Assembly (NCBI GenBank): GCA_902826815.1
Contig: CADEGF010000033.1
Span: 1 to 64,000 of the forward strand
Source: an uncultured Mycobacteriaceae bacterium
GTDB taxonomy: Bacteria; Actinomycetota; Actinomycetes; Mycobacteriales; Mycobacteriaceae
Reading direction: 5' to 3'
Length of the DNA stretch: 64,000 nucleotides
A program made the translations under genes and the position numbers. The notes under the pieces are model-generated. The model saw nothing but the letters and a program-made list of their open reading frames with translations, was not told the DNA's origin and made no database searches. This document shows positions 35,188 through 42,729 of the stretch, piece by piece; the stretch's first letter is position 1; each line of letters opens with the position of its first letter.

Positions 35188-36030
35188 GTGAGCACCGCTT
35201 CAGTTCTGATAGCCGCTGACCAACCGAGCGGTCCGACCACCTATTCGTCGGCGCCGCGTTACACCCTGCTGCTGTCCACCGACCCCACCCTCATCGAGGC
35301 CGCGCAGCGACTTCGACACGACGTGTTCACCTCCGAGCCGGGCTTCACGCTCGGCGGGGCAACCGATGGCCGCGACGCCGACCGTTTCGACGAGTTCTGT
35401 GACCACCTTCTGGTCCGTGAGGAGAACACCGGCGAGCTCGTCGGCTGCTACCGGATGCTTCCTCCGCCGGGTGCCATCGCCGCCGGAGGCCTCTACACCG
35501 CAACCGAATTCGACGTCACCGGCCTTGATCTGCTGCGGCCGTCGCTGGTGGAGATGGGCCGCGCGGTGGTGCGCGACGACCACCGCAACGGCGGCGTGGT
35601 GCTGCTCATGTGGGCAGGCATCCTGGCCTACCTCGACCGGTGCGGCTACGACTACGTCGCGGGCTGCGTCTCGGTGCCCGTTGACGATTCGGATGCGGCA
35701 CCTGGCAGCCAGATCCGCGGCGTCAGGGACTTCGTGCTGCGCAGGCACGCCGCCCCGGACGAGTACACCGTGTACCCGCACCGGCCCGTGACCGTCGACG
35801 GCAGGGGACTCGACGCCATCGATCCGCCCGCGCGGGTCTCCGTTCCGCCGCTGATGCGCGGATACCTGCGCCTCGGCGCCGAGGTGTGCGGAGAACCCGC
35901 CCACGACCAGGACTTCGGCGTCGGCGACTTTCCGGCACTGCTCGACAAACGCAAGGCCGACACCAGATATCTGAAACGGCTGAGGTCGGTCACGGCGGCG
36001 AGTGAGATGGCCGACGGGATGGCGTCGTGA
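35188..36030 (+). CDS. GNAT-family acyltransferase, OlsB-like (Rv3027c type)
   Basis: A GNAT-fold acyltransferase of 280 residues: YTLLLSTDPTLIEAAQRLRHDVFTSEPGF, split as RLRHDVFTSE, LVGCYRMLPPPGAIAAGG, LVEMGRAVVRDDHRNGGVV and GYDYVAGCVSVPVDDSD. These segments characterise the OlsB (ornithine N-acyltransferase)/hemolysin-like GNAT family. The next gene is a PlsC-type acyltransferase, the OlsA counterpart, with a GTGA overlap. Together they resemble the two-step ornithine-lipid pathway (N-acylation, then O-acylation). That is an inference; M. tuberculosis has the same pair (Rv3027c-Rv3026c). GTG 35188 is the only suitable start. Confidence 0.82.
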   Translation: MSTASVLIAADQPSGPTTYSSAPRYTLLLSTDPTLIEAAQRLRHDVFTSEPGFTLGGATDGRDADRFDEFCDHLLVREENTGELVGCYRMLPPPGAIAAGGLYTATEFDVTGLDLLRPSLVEMGRAVVRDDHRNGGVVLLMWAGILAYLDRCGYDYVAGCVSVPVDDSDAAPGSQIRGVRDFVLRRHAAPDEYTVYPHRPVTVDGRGLDAIDPPARVSVPPLMRGYLRLGAEVCGEPAHDQDFGVGDFPALLDKRKADTRYLKRLRSVTAASEMADGMAS

Positions 36031-36857
36031 GCACCGACAGCCCCTGGGTTCCGCGCGCCACGTGCGACGCGACCTGTGTGGCCGCGGGCAGCGCACCCAG
36101 CGGCAAGCCGGTCGTGGTCGCGGTACGGGTCGCGGTCCGGGTGACACTCGCGGTGGTAATGCTGTCCGCGGTTCCGCTGCTGGCGATCCCGCTGCCCGGC
36201 CGCTCGCACGTCCAACGCGGTTACTGCCGGCTGATGCTGCGCGCCCTCGGAATGCGAATCACGGTGTCGGGCGGGCCGATCCGCAACATTCGCGGGGTTC
36301 TGGTCGTCAGCGGCCACGTGTCATGGGTCGACATCTTCTCGATAGGCGCAGTGATGCCGGGGTCGTTCGTCGCCAAGGCCGAGATGATCAGCTGGCCCGG
36401 TCTCGGTATCGCCGCCCGCCTGATGAAAGTCATCCCGATCGAGCGGGCGAGCCTGCGTCGGCTGCCCGACGTCGTCGGGATGGTCGCCGCGCGGCTGCGC
36501 GCGGGCCAGACCGTGGTCGCGTTCCCCGAAGGCACCACGTGGTGCGGCCTGGCATACGGCGAGTTCCGGCCCGCGATGTTCCAGGCAGCCGTCGATGCGA
36601 GCAGGCCGGTGCAGCCGCTGCGGCTTCGGTACCACCACCGTGACGGCACACCGTCGACCGTGGCGGCCTATGTCGGCGACGACACCCTCATCGCGTCGAT
36701 CCGCCGCCTGGTCACGGCCCGCCGCACGATCGTGGGTGTCCAGGTCGAGTCGCTGCAGCTGCCGGGAACCGACCGGCGCGACCTGGCCTCACGCTGCGAG
36801 GCGGCGGTCCGCGGGGACCAGGAACGACGAGCACACGGGCCCGCGCTGGTCGCCTGA
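36027..36857 (+). CDS. 1-acylglycerol-3-phosphate acyltransferase family protein (PlsC/OlsA-like, Rv3026c type)
   Basis: A membrane-associated acyltransferase of 276 residues with a hydrophobic segment at about residues 35-60 (VRVTLAVVMLSAVPLLAIPL). The catalytic HX4D motif is seen as VSGHVSWVDIFS (about residue 97), block II as GSFVAKAEMISWPGLG, block III as VVAFPEGTTWCGL and block IV as RPVQPLRLRY. It would acylate a lyso-lipid, either lysophosphatidate or an N-acyl amino acid. Translation is coupled to the OlsB-like gene (GTGA overlap at 36027-36030). Confidence 0.85.
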   Translation: MSTDSPWVPRATCDATCVAAGSAPSGKPVVVAVRVAVRVTLAVVMLSAVPLLAIPLPGRSHVQRGYCRLMLRALGMRITVSGGPIRNIRGVLVVSGHVSWVDIFSIGAVMPGSFVAKAEMISWPGLGIAARLMKVIPIERASLRRLPDVVGMVAARLRAGQTVVAFPEGTTWCGLAYGEFRPAMFQAAVDASRPVQPLRLRYHHRDGTPSTVAAYVGDDTLIASIRRLVTARRTIVGVQVESLQLPGTDRRDLASRCEAAVRGDQERRAHGPALVA

Positions 36858-36904
36858 CCGGGGATTCAGGGCGGCCGCGCGCCGGCGGCTAAGATTGAAC
36901 GGTT

Positions 36905-38140
36905 ATGACGACTGACGCTCGGTCCGATGCTCTTCGCGCAAGCGACTCATCGCCGGTCTACCTGGATCACGCCGCCACCACCCCGATGCATCCCGCTGCC
37001 ATCGAGGCGATGACGACTGTGCTGGCCACGGTCGGTAACGCGTCGTCGCTTCACGGCACCGGACGCGTGGCGCGTCGCCGCATGGAGGAGGCGCGGGAGA
37101 CGCTGGCCAAGCTGCTCGGCGCGCGTCCGTCCGAGGTGGTCTTCACGGCGGGCGGCACCGAGAGCGACAACCTTGCCGTCAAAGGCATCTACTGGGCACG
37201 CCGAGACGCCGAACCTCGACGGCGGCGCATCATCACCACAGCCGTCGAGCATCATGCTGTGCTCGACTCCGTCGAGTGGCTCGCCGAACACGAAGGCGCC
37301 GAGGTGAGCTGGCTGCCGACCGCATCGAACGGGTCGGTCTCGCCCGCCGCGCTGCGCGATGCTCTTCAGGAGCACGACGACGTCGCGCTTGTGTCGGTGA
37401 TGTGGGCCAACAACGAAGTCGGCACGATCATGCCGCTGGCCGAACTGGCCGCGGTGGCAGCCGAATTCGACGTACCGATGCACAGCGACGCTGTACAGGC
37501 GGCCGGGCAGATACCCGTCGACTTCGCCGCGAGCGGGCTGTCGGCGATGAGCATCGCGGCGCACAAATTCGGCGGCCCCACCGGCGCAGGCGCATTGCTG
37601 TTGCGCCGAGACACCGCGTGCGTACCGCTGCTGCACGGCGGTGGACAGGAACGTGACGTCCGTTCGGGCACACCGGATGTCGCAGGCGCAGTGGCGATGG
37701 CCACCGCCGCGGAAGTGGCGATCGAGGGCATGGAGACCACCGGTGCGCGGGTGGCTGGGCTGCGTGACCGCCTGGTCGACGGTGTGCTGTCGAGCATCGA
37801 TGACGTCGTGCTCAACGGTGCGACGGGCGCACACCGTCTTCCCGGTAACGCACACTTCACCTTCCGCGGTTGCGAGGGTGACTCGCTGCTGATGCTGCTG
37901 GATGCCAGGGGAATCGAGTGCTCGACGGGCTCGGCGTGCACGGCCGGCGTCGCGCAACCCTCGCATGTGCTGATGGCGATGGGCGCCGATCCGGCCAGCG
38001 CCCGCGGATCGCTGCGGCTGTCCCTCGGCCACACCAGCGTCGAGGCCGACGTCGACGCAGCCCTCGAGGTGCTGCCCGCCGCGGTGGAACGGGCGCGCCA
38101 GGCGGCACTGGCAAGCTCAGGGGCGGTTGAGTCGCGATGA
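36905..38140 (+). CDS. iscS: Cysteine desulfurase (NifS/IscS family)
   Basis: A PLP enzyme of 411 residues that takes sulfur from cysteine for iron-sulfur clusters and tRNA thiolation. Motifs: [44 protein letters not shown] (PLP-stacking His), the Schiff-base lysine in [14 protein letters not shown] (about residue 220), and the catalytic cysteine in [17 protein letters not shown] (about residue 340). mnmA, which needs persulfide sulfur, follows 25 nt later, an arrangement conserved in mycobacteria (Rv3025c-Rv3024c). ATG 36905 follows TAAGAT at 36890-36895 by 9 nt, so this is probably a near-leaderless start. Confidence 0.95.
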   Translation: MTTDARSDALRASDSSPVYLDHAATTPMHPAAIEAMTTVLATVGNASSLHGTGRVARRRMEEARETLAKLLGARPSEVVFTAGGTESDNLAVKGIYWARRDAEPRRRRIITTAVEHHAVLDSVEWLAEHEGAEVSWLPTASNGSVSPAALRDALQEHDDVALVSVMWANNEVGTIMPLAELAAVAAEFDVPMHSDAVQAAGQIPVDFAASGLSAMSIAAHKFGGPTGAGALLLRRDTACVPLLHGGGQERDVRSGTPDVAGAVAMATAAEVAIEGMETTGARVAGLRDRLVDGVLSSIDDVVLNGATGAHRLPGNAHFTFRGCEGDSLLMLLDARGIECSTGSACTAGVAQPSHVLMAMGADPASARGSLRLSLGHTSVEADVDAALEVLPAAVERARQAALASSGAVESR

Positions 38141-38165
38141 GCGCTTGCGCGAAGAGCAGATAGAT

Positions 38166-39239
38166 ATGCGGGTTCTGGTCGCGATGAGCGGGGGCGTCGA
38201 CTCGTCGGTCGCCGCCGCGCGGATGGTCGACGAAGGACACGACGTCGTCGGCGTGCATCTGGCGCTCTCGGCCGCGCCGGGAACATTGCGCACCGGATCG
38301 CGGGGATGCTGCTCGAAGGAGGACGCTGGCGACGCGCGCCGGGTCGCCGATATCCTCGACATCCCGTTCTATGTCTGGGATTTCGCCGACAGATTCGCCG
38401 AAGACGTCATCGACGACTTCGTGTCGGCGTATGCCAGGGGTGAAACCCCGAACCCCTGCGTGCGGTGCAACGAGCGGATCAAGTTCTCGGCGCTGTCGGC
38501 CCGTGCGCTCGCGCTCGGCTTCGACGCCGTCGCCACCGGCCACTATGCGCGGCTGTCGGACGGTCGGCTGCGACGCGCCGTCGACAGCGACAAGGACCAG
38601 TCCTACGTGCTCGGTGTGCTGACCGCAGAGCAACTGAGGCATGCGCTGTTCCCGATCGGCGACACTCCCAAGCCGCAGATCCGCGAGGAGGCGGCCCGCC
38701 GCGGCCTGGCTGTCGCCGAGAAACCGGACAGCCATGACATCTGCTTCATCCCGTCCGGTGATACAAGGGCGTTCCTCGGCAGCCGCATCGGTGTACGCCG
38801 CGGCACCGTCGTCGATGCGGGCGGGACGGTGCTCGCCGAACACGACGGCGTGCACGGCTTCACCATCGGCCAGCGCAAAGGGCTCGGCATCGCGGGGCCG
38901 GGCGCCGACGGCCAGCCGCGCTATGTGACCTCCATCGACGCCGAAACCGCGACCGTGCACGTCGGCTCCGTCGCAGACCTCGAGGTATGGACATTGATCG
39001 GCGAAAAGCCCGTGTTCACCTCCGGTGCCGCGCTGCGGGGTCCGGTGGAGTGTGCCGTGCAGGTGCGGGCGCACGGTGGCATCGCCGACGCGGTGGCCGA
39101 GGTACGCGACGGATACCTGGTCGCCGATCTGCGGGCGCCGCTGCAGGGTGTCGCTTCGGGCCAGACGATGGTGCTCTACCGTCCCGACGCCGACGGTGAC
39201 GAAGTCATCGCGAGCGCCACGATCGCACGCAGAACTTAG
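38166..39239 (+). CDS. mnmA: tRNA 2-thiouridylase MnmA, 3' end rebuilt
   Basis: It makes 2-thiouridine at U34 of tRNA Lys, Glu and Gln. 357 residues with the PP-loop [15 protein letters not shown] at the N-terminus. Active-site cysteines are in [12 protein letters not shown] (about residue 97, CxxC) and [13 protein letters not shown] (about residue 195). The substrate region [10 protein letters not shown] and the C-terminal beta-barrel ([14 protein letters not shown]) are as usual. The start ATG 38166 begins at the PP-loop strand. The last 18 codons lie in a 56-bp segment that is duplicated at 40102-40157 beyond the toxin-antitoxin genes, and the final residues here read ARRT whereas the downstream copy would read ARSS. 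Confidence 0.95.
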   Translation: MRVLVAMSGGVDSSVAAARMVDEGHDVVGVHLALSAAPGTLRTGSRGCCSKEDAGDARRVADILDIPFYVWDFADRFAEDVIDDFVSAYARGETPNPCVRCNERIKFSALSARALALGFDAVATGHYARLSDGRLRRAVDSDKDQSYVLGVLTAEQLRHALFPIGDTPKPQIREEAARRGLAVAEKPDSHDICFIPSGDTRAFLGSRIGVRRGTVVDAGGTVLAEHDGVHGFTIGQRKGLGIAGPGADGQPRYVTSIDAETATVHVGSVADLEVWTLIGEKPVFTSGAALRGPVECAVQVRAHGGIADAVAEVRDGYLVADLRAPLQGVASGQTMVLYRPDADGDEVIASATIARRT

Positions 39240-39240
39240 T
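39185..39240 (+). repeat. 56-bp direct repeat, left copy (end of mnmA)
   Basis: Identical to 40102-40157 at 52 of 56 positions, including an uninterrupted run of 36 bases. Differences are at 39221, 39227 and 39233-39234. It covers the mnmA stop codon and forms the left boundary of the toxin-antitoxin islet. Confidence 0.9.
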
Positions 39241-39268
39241 GACGACCTAGATCGAGCCAAGGGCAAGG

Positions 39269-39312
39269 TTGACAATGGTTGACCTGTACGCCTATCAGGC
39301 ACACAATGGTTG
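39269..39312 (+). promoter_or_regulatory. Promoter/operator of the DUF1778-GNAT module
   Basis: TTGACA at 39269-39274 is followed after 18 bp by TATCAG at 39293-39298. The 10-bp direct repeat ACAATGGTTG occurs at 39272-39281 and 39303-39312, and probably forms the binding sites for the RHH antitoxin in an autoregulatory loop. Confidence 0.6.
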
Positions 39313-39313
39313 C

Positions 39314-39589
39314 ATGGCTACGAAATCGGAGCGCTTCGCGGTGCGCCTGACTCCCGAGCAGGACGCACTGATTCGTCATGCCGCCGCGGTGGAAGGGACC
39401 GACCTCACCACCTTCACCGTGAGCGCCACCGTCGCGCATGCACGGGACGTACTCGCCGACCGCAGGCACTTCCTACTCGATGACGCTGCGTGGACCGAGT
39501 TCAACGCCATTCTCGACCGACCTGTCCAGGACAGGCCCGCCTTGGCCAAGCTCTTCGACAAGCCATCGCTGTTCGATCCGGACGAGTGA
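39314..39589 (+). CDS. DUF1778 antitoxin (TacA family)
   Basis: An antitoxin of 91 residues. The N-terminal ribbon-helix-helix (ATKSERFAVRLTPEQDALIR, then AAAVEGTDLTTFTVSATVAHA) binds DNA. The C-terminal tail (DDAAWTEFNAILDRPVQDRP to LFDPDE) is the toxin-wrapping region of TacA/DUF1778 proteins. The stop overlaps the toxin GTG by 4 nt (GTGA), the normal layout of type II systems. The track of open frame extends upstream, but ATG 39314 begins exactly at the RHH strand and follows the second direct repeat. It is flanked by the mnmA-end duplication, so the module is a recent insertion. Confidence 0.88.
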   Translation: MATKSERFAVRLTPEQDALIRHAAAVEGTDLTTFTVSATVAHARDVLADRRHFLLDDAAWTEFNAILDRPVQDRPALAKLFDKPSLFDPDE

Positions 39590-40116
39590 GCGGTTACAGC
39601 GTCCCGCGACCGATCAGCGAGACAGACGACGCGGCCACGTTCGACAGTGGCGAACCGACGCTCGACGAGTACCTCCGCACGCGCGCGCTGGCCAATCACG
39701 TCGGTGGTGCATCCCGCTGCTTCGTCACCTGCCGGGACGGCCACATTGCCGGCTACTACGCCCTCGCATCCGGGGCCGTGTCGCAGTCCAACTCGACCGG
39801 CAAGTTTCGTCGCAACATGCCCGACCCGATTCCAGTGGTTTTGTTATCCCGACTTGCCGTCGACCGCAAACACCAAGGTTGCGGCCTCGGAGAGAACCTC
39901 CTTCGCGACGCCATCGCCAGGGCCGTGCAAGTCGCCGAGCAGATCGGCGTCCGCGCCATCCTCGTGCATGCACTCCACGACCATGCGCGCAGCTTCTACG
40001 CCCGATACGACTTCGAACCTTCCCCCACCGACCCACTCCATCTGATGCTGCTGATCAAAGACGCGAAGGCGAGCGTTCCGGGCCAGCGAGACGGGGACCA
40101 TCGACGCCGACGGTGA
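39586..40116 (+). CDS. GNAT toxin (TacT family)
   Basis: A GNAT acetyltransferase toxin of 176 residues; family members acetylate charged tRNAs and stop translation. Seen: FDSGEPTLDEYLRTRALANHVGGAS at the N-terminus (in two parts), AGYYALASGAVS, the acetyl-CoA loop LAVDRKHQGCGLGENLL (about residue 93), and the active-site tyrosine region SFYARYDFEPSPTDPLHLML (about residue 140). The last residues, DGDHRRRR, come from reading into the right-hand copy of the mnmA-derived repeat, so the toxin tail was fixed by the insertion event. It is co-translated with the antitoxin. Confidence 0.88.
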   Translation: MSGYSVPRPISETDDAATFDSGEPTLDEYLRTRALANHVGGASRCFVTCRDGHIAGYYALASGAVSQSNSTGKFRRNMPDPIPVVLLSRLAVDRKHQGCGLGENLLRDAIARAVQVAEQIGVRAILVHALHDHARSFYARYDFEPSPTDPLHLMLLIKDAKASVPGQRDGDHRRRR

Positions 40117-40157
40117 CGAAGTCATCGCGAGCGCCACCATCGCGCGCAGTTCTTAGT
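40102..40157 (+). repeat. 56-bp direct repeat, right copy (ancestral mnmA end)
   Basis: A duplicate of the last codons of mnmA including a stop (TAG at 40154-40156). The mnmA-frame stop overlaps the convergent lipoprotein stop (TAA on the minus strand, 40153-40155), the compact arrangement expected of the original gene end. This copy is therefore probably ancestral and the left copy probably came with the islet. Confidence 0.85.
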
Positions 40158-40797
40158 TGGGCACCTTGTTCATGATGTTCGTCATGACGATTCCCGGCAC
40201 CGACTCGGGGAACGAACAGAACGACACCTCGGCGAGCACGACGTTCTTGATCCGGTAGTCGCGGCCGCAGCTACCCGGCGACCGCATCGTCAGCGTGTCG
40301 GCGTCGGCGGTCCACTCGCCGATGAATGTCGACCCGAGTTCTGTTGACCCGCAGTCGTATACCTGGCCGACGAGGTCGGCGAACGCATGCCGGGCGGTCT
40401 CCTGGTCACGGTATGCCGCGGCGCCTTCGGAGATCATGCCGGCGTCGGGCGGGTTCTGGAACGTCGTTTTGTGGAACTCCTCGACGTCGGGGCCGAACGT
40501 CTGCGTCTCGGCGAAGTACCACTGGCACTCCTGCGGCGTCCCGGTCATCAGGTCGCTGACGTCGACGGGGATCTTGCCGTCCATGCTCGGCACGATCGTC
40601 AGGTTTTCGCCCGCACCGGTGATCGCCCGCATCTGGGCCTGGTCGAGGATCACCGATTCGACATCCACCGGCGACTGCGATTCCTCGTCGATTCCGGGTG
40701 CGGTCCGCGTCGCCGTGCCCTCGATGGTCTGCGCGCAGCCCGCGACCAGCAGCGCGACGGCGCACAACACCGCCAGCCGGCCAGCCGCTGAGGACAT
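40153..40797 (-). CDS. lpqA: LpqA-like sensor-domain lipoprotein
   Basis: A cell-envelope lipoprotein of 214 residues. The signal peptide LAVLCAVALLVAGC ends at a lipobox (VAGC, Cys about residue 21). The mature domain (VESVILDQAQMRAITGAGENL, DLMTGTPQECQWYFAETQTF, GSCGRDYRIKNVVLAEVSFC) matches the PknH C-terminal-like sensor domain with paired cysteines that form disulfides. The ligand is unknown. It is convergent with mnmA and corresponds by position to Rv3016 (lpqA). The gene symbol is by that synteny. Confidence 0.85.
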   Translation of the reverse strand: MSSAAGRLAVLCAVALLVAGCAQTIEGTATRTAPGIDEESQSPVDVESVILDQAQMRAITGAGENLTIVPSMDGKIPVDVSDLMTGTPQECQWYFAETQTFGPDVEEFHKTTFQNPPDAGMISEGAAAYRDQETARHAFADLVGQVYDCGSTELGSTFIGEWTADADTLTMRSPGSCGRDYRIKNVVLAEVSFCSFPESVPGIVMTNIMNKVPN

Positions 40798-40832
40798 GGT
40801 CGCAGACTAACGCGTGTGGCACGTGTGGCGAA

Positions 40833-40838
40833 TAGTGT
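40833..40838 (+). promoter_or_regulatory. Leaderless -10 box (TAGTGT) of the MetE-like gene
   Basis: TAGTGT lies 7 nt before the GTG at 40846. It argues for that start over the earlier in-frame GTG at 40816, which would lie upstream of the promoter. Confidence 0.5.
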
Positions 40839-40845
40839 TGGTGAA

Positions 40846-41862
40846 GTGAATGACTTCGCCACGGGTACCGGAATCGGGTCCTGGCCGGGGACATCGGCGC
40901 GCGAGGCCGCCGAAATCGTCGTCGGTGAACTGCATCGACTACCGCATCTGGCTGAGCTGCCCGCCCGCGGCGTCGGCGCCGACCTCATCGGCCGAGCCGC
41001 TGCCTTGCTGGTCGACATCACCTTCGACACCGTGCCTCGCGGGTACCGGATCGCCGCAGGGCGCAGTTCGGTCACCCGTCGCGCGGTGAGCCTGCTCGCC
41101 GAGGACGTCGACGCGATCGAGGAGGCGTGGGAGAAGGCGGGCCTGCGCGGGGCGGAGCGGACCGTCAAGGTGCAGGCGCCCGGCCCGATCACGCTCGCGG
41201 CGCATGTGGAGCTGTCCAACGGGCATCGGGCGATCACCGATGCCGGCGCCGTGCGCGACCTGGCACGTTCGCTGGCCGAGGGCGTTGCGGCCCATCGCGC
41301 CGAGGTTGCTCGAAGGCTGGACTGCCCGGTCGTGGTGCAGTTCGACGAGCCGTCGCTACCCGCCGCGCTGGCGGGGCGGCTGACCGGGGTGAGCAGTCTG
41401 TCGCCGGTGCACCCGGTCGACGAGGCGGTGGCTGCGGCTCTGCTCGACGAGTGCGTCGACGTGGTCGGCGGGGCAGTGGCGCTGCACAGCTGCGCGGGTG
41501 AACTGCCGTGGCCTCTGCTGCAGCGCAGCAGCCTCAGCGCCGTGTCGTTCGACCTGTCGGCGCTGACGGCGGACTCGCTTGACGGTGTCGGCGAATTCGT
41601 AGAATCGGGCCGCACGGTTCTGCTTGGTGTGGTGCCCGTCGCCGCGCCGGAGCGCCGCCTGTCCGCCGAGGAGGTGGCTCGGTCGGTCGTCGACCTGACC
41701 GATCGTCTCGGCTTCCCCCGCGGCGTGCTGCCCGAGCGGGTCGGCGTCACTCCGTCCTGCGGTTTGGCGGCCGCGACAACGCAGTGGGCCCGCATCGCGC
41801 TCGAACTCGTCCAGAAAGCGGCTGACGCCATCGCCGACGACCCGGCGGCGATCTTGAAATAG
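40846..41862 (+). CDS. Vitamin B12-independent methionine synthase-like protein (Rv3015c type)
   Basis: A TIM-barrel protein of 338 residues related to the C-terminal catalytic half of MetE: GIGSWPGTSAREAAEIV at the start, KVQAPGPITLAAHVELSNGH, VVQFDEPSLPAALAGRL, GAVALHSCAGELPWPLL (zinc His/Cys) and VGVTPSCGLAAATTQWA (second zinc Cys). These zinc ligands are those used to activate a thiol in methionine synthases. As it lacks the folate-binding N-terminal half, it may transfer methyl groups from or to another thiol; the real substrate is unknown. Start GTG 40846 is chosen by the leaderless -10 box and by the family start. Confidence 0.88.
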   Translation: MNDFATGTGIGSWPGTSAREAAEIVVGELHRLPHLAELPARGVGADLIGRAAALLVDITFDTVPRGYRIAAGRSSVTRRAVSLLAEDVDAIEEAWEKAGLRGAERTVKVQAPGPITLAAHVELSNGHRAITDAGAVRDLARSLAEGVAAHRAEVARRLDCPVVVQFDEPSLPAALAGRLTGVSSLSPVHPVDEAVAAALLDECVDVVGGAVALHSCAGELPWPLLQRSSLSAVSFDLSALTADSLDGVGEFVESGRTVLLGVVPVAAPERRLSAEEVARSVVDLTDRLGFPRGVLPERVGVTPSCGLAAATTQWARIALELVQKAADAIADDPAAILK

Positions 41863-41943
41863 TGTTTGCCGGGCAAAGGTTTGTGTAACAATGCATGGGC
41901 GGGATCATGGGCTGGCACGCCCGGTTGGTCAGGGAAAGGGATC

Positions 41944-42729
41944 GTGGCGCATTCAACAGTTCGCATCGCGGCAGGAGCGGGCGTTGTCGCGGCATCTCTG
42001 TTGATCGTCGGACCGAACCCGGCTGACGCGGCCGCCGACAGGCACGGTTCGGGACATTCCAACAACGACAACCGGAAGCACGGCTCCGGCGCGCAGGGCG
42101 GCTATGCGAAACGCGCCGCGTCGAACTTCGTGAGTGACGTCGTCAACGGCATCAGCAGCATCGCGGGCATCGACAAGAACTCGAAGCCGAATCTGGAACC
42201 GCCCAAGATGGACCTCGGAACCAGTAGCAGCGACACCGAGGATCTCTTCGTCGTGCAGAGCTTGGCTCCGGAAGGCCAAATGGCGATGCGGTCGGCGGCG
42301 ATACCCGAGGCGCCGGTCGGCGACAACGTGTCGGTCGCGGCCGCACCTGGGGGCGGATCTGGCTACTCGGGTCAGCCCACTGCGGCGTTTCGCGCGCCCA
42401 ATGTGACCTTCGGCAACGGCCGCACACCTGGCGCGAACGTTGGCCGTTCCGGGCGAGAAGCGGTGCTCACGCAGGACGCACTGGCGGCGCCCGCGGTGCC
42501 CGCAGCGATCGAGATCAACATCCCGCCCCTTCCGCCGCCGCTACCGCCGGTCGAGCGGATCCGGTCCGCCGACCTGTTGGTGGGTGAGTACGGCACCGGC
42601 ACGACAGTCACGGTCACCGACCCGCTGGCCGGCGTGGCCGGGTTGATCCTGATACCCGCGATCGGTGCGGTTCTCGGCTACCGGCAGGCGCGTACGGCAC
42701 AGTCGCTGCGGAATTCACTCCGCACCTGA
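41944..42729 (+). CDS. Exported, C-terminally membrane-anchored hypothetical protein
   Basis: I do not recognise a family. The 261 residues begin with a signal peptide (AHSTVRIAAGAGVVAASLLI, cleavage probably after ADAA). A Gly/Ser/Asn/His-rich stretch follows (RHGSGHSNNDNRKHGSGAQG), then a helical NFVSDVVNGISSIAG, low-complexity Gly/Ala regions, a proline run (PPLPPPLPPVER), and finally a hydrophobic helix LAGVAGLILIPAIGAVLGYR with a basic tail. That is a surface protein anchored at its C-terminus. GTG 41944 follows AGGGAAAGG. The upstream gap has a palindrome TTTGCC-G-GGCAAA (41865-41877). The 3' end overlaps the convergent acyl-CoA synthetase by 15 nt. It is not at this place in M. tuberculosis. 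Confidence 0.7.
   Translation: MAHSTVRIAAGAGVVAASLLIVGPNPADAAADRHGSGHSNNDNRKHGSGAQGGYAKRAASNFVSDVVNGISSIAGIDKNSKPNLEPPKMDLGTSSSDTEDLFVVQSLAPEGQMAMRSAAIPEAPVGDNVSVAAAPGGGSGYSGQPTAAFRAPNVTFGNGRTPGANVGRSGREAVLTQDALAAPAVPAAIEINIPPLPPPLPPVERIRSADLLVGEYGTGTTVTVTDPLAGVAGLILIPAIGAVLGYRQARTAQSLRNSLRT

Noticed and set aside
39241-40101. Insertion sequence or integrase in the mnmA islet
   Set aside because: No transposase, integrase or terminal inverted repeats could be found; the insert holds only the toxin-antitoxin pair and its promoter.
40102-40157. A possible fragment of a second mnmA gene
   Set aside because: Only the last 17 codons plus the stop are present, without a start; it is a duplicated gene end, not a separate gene.
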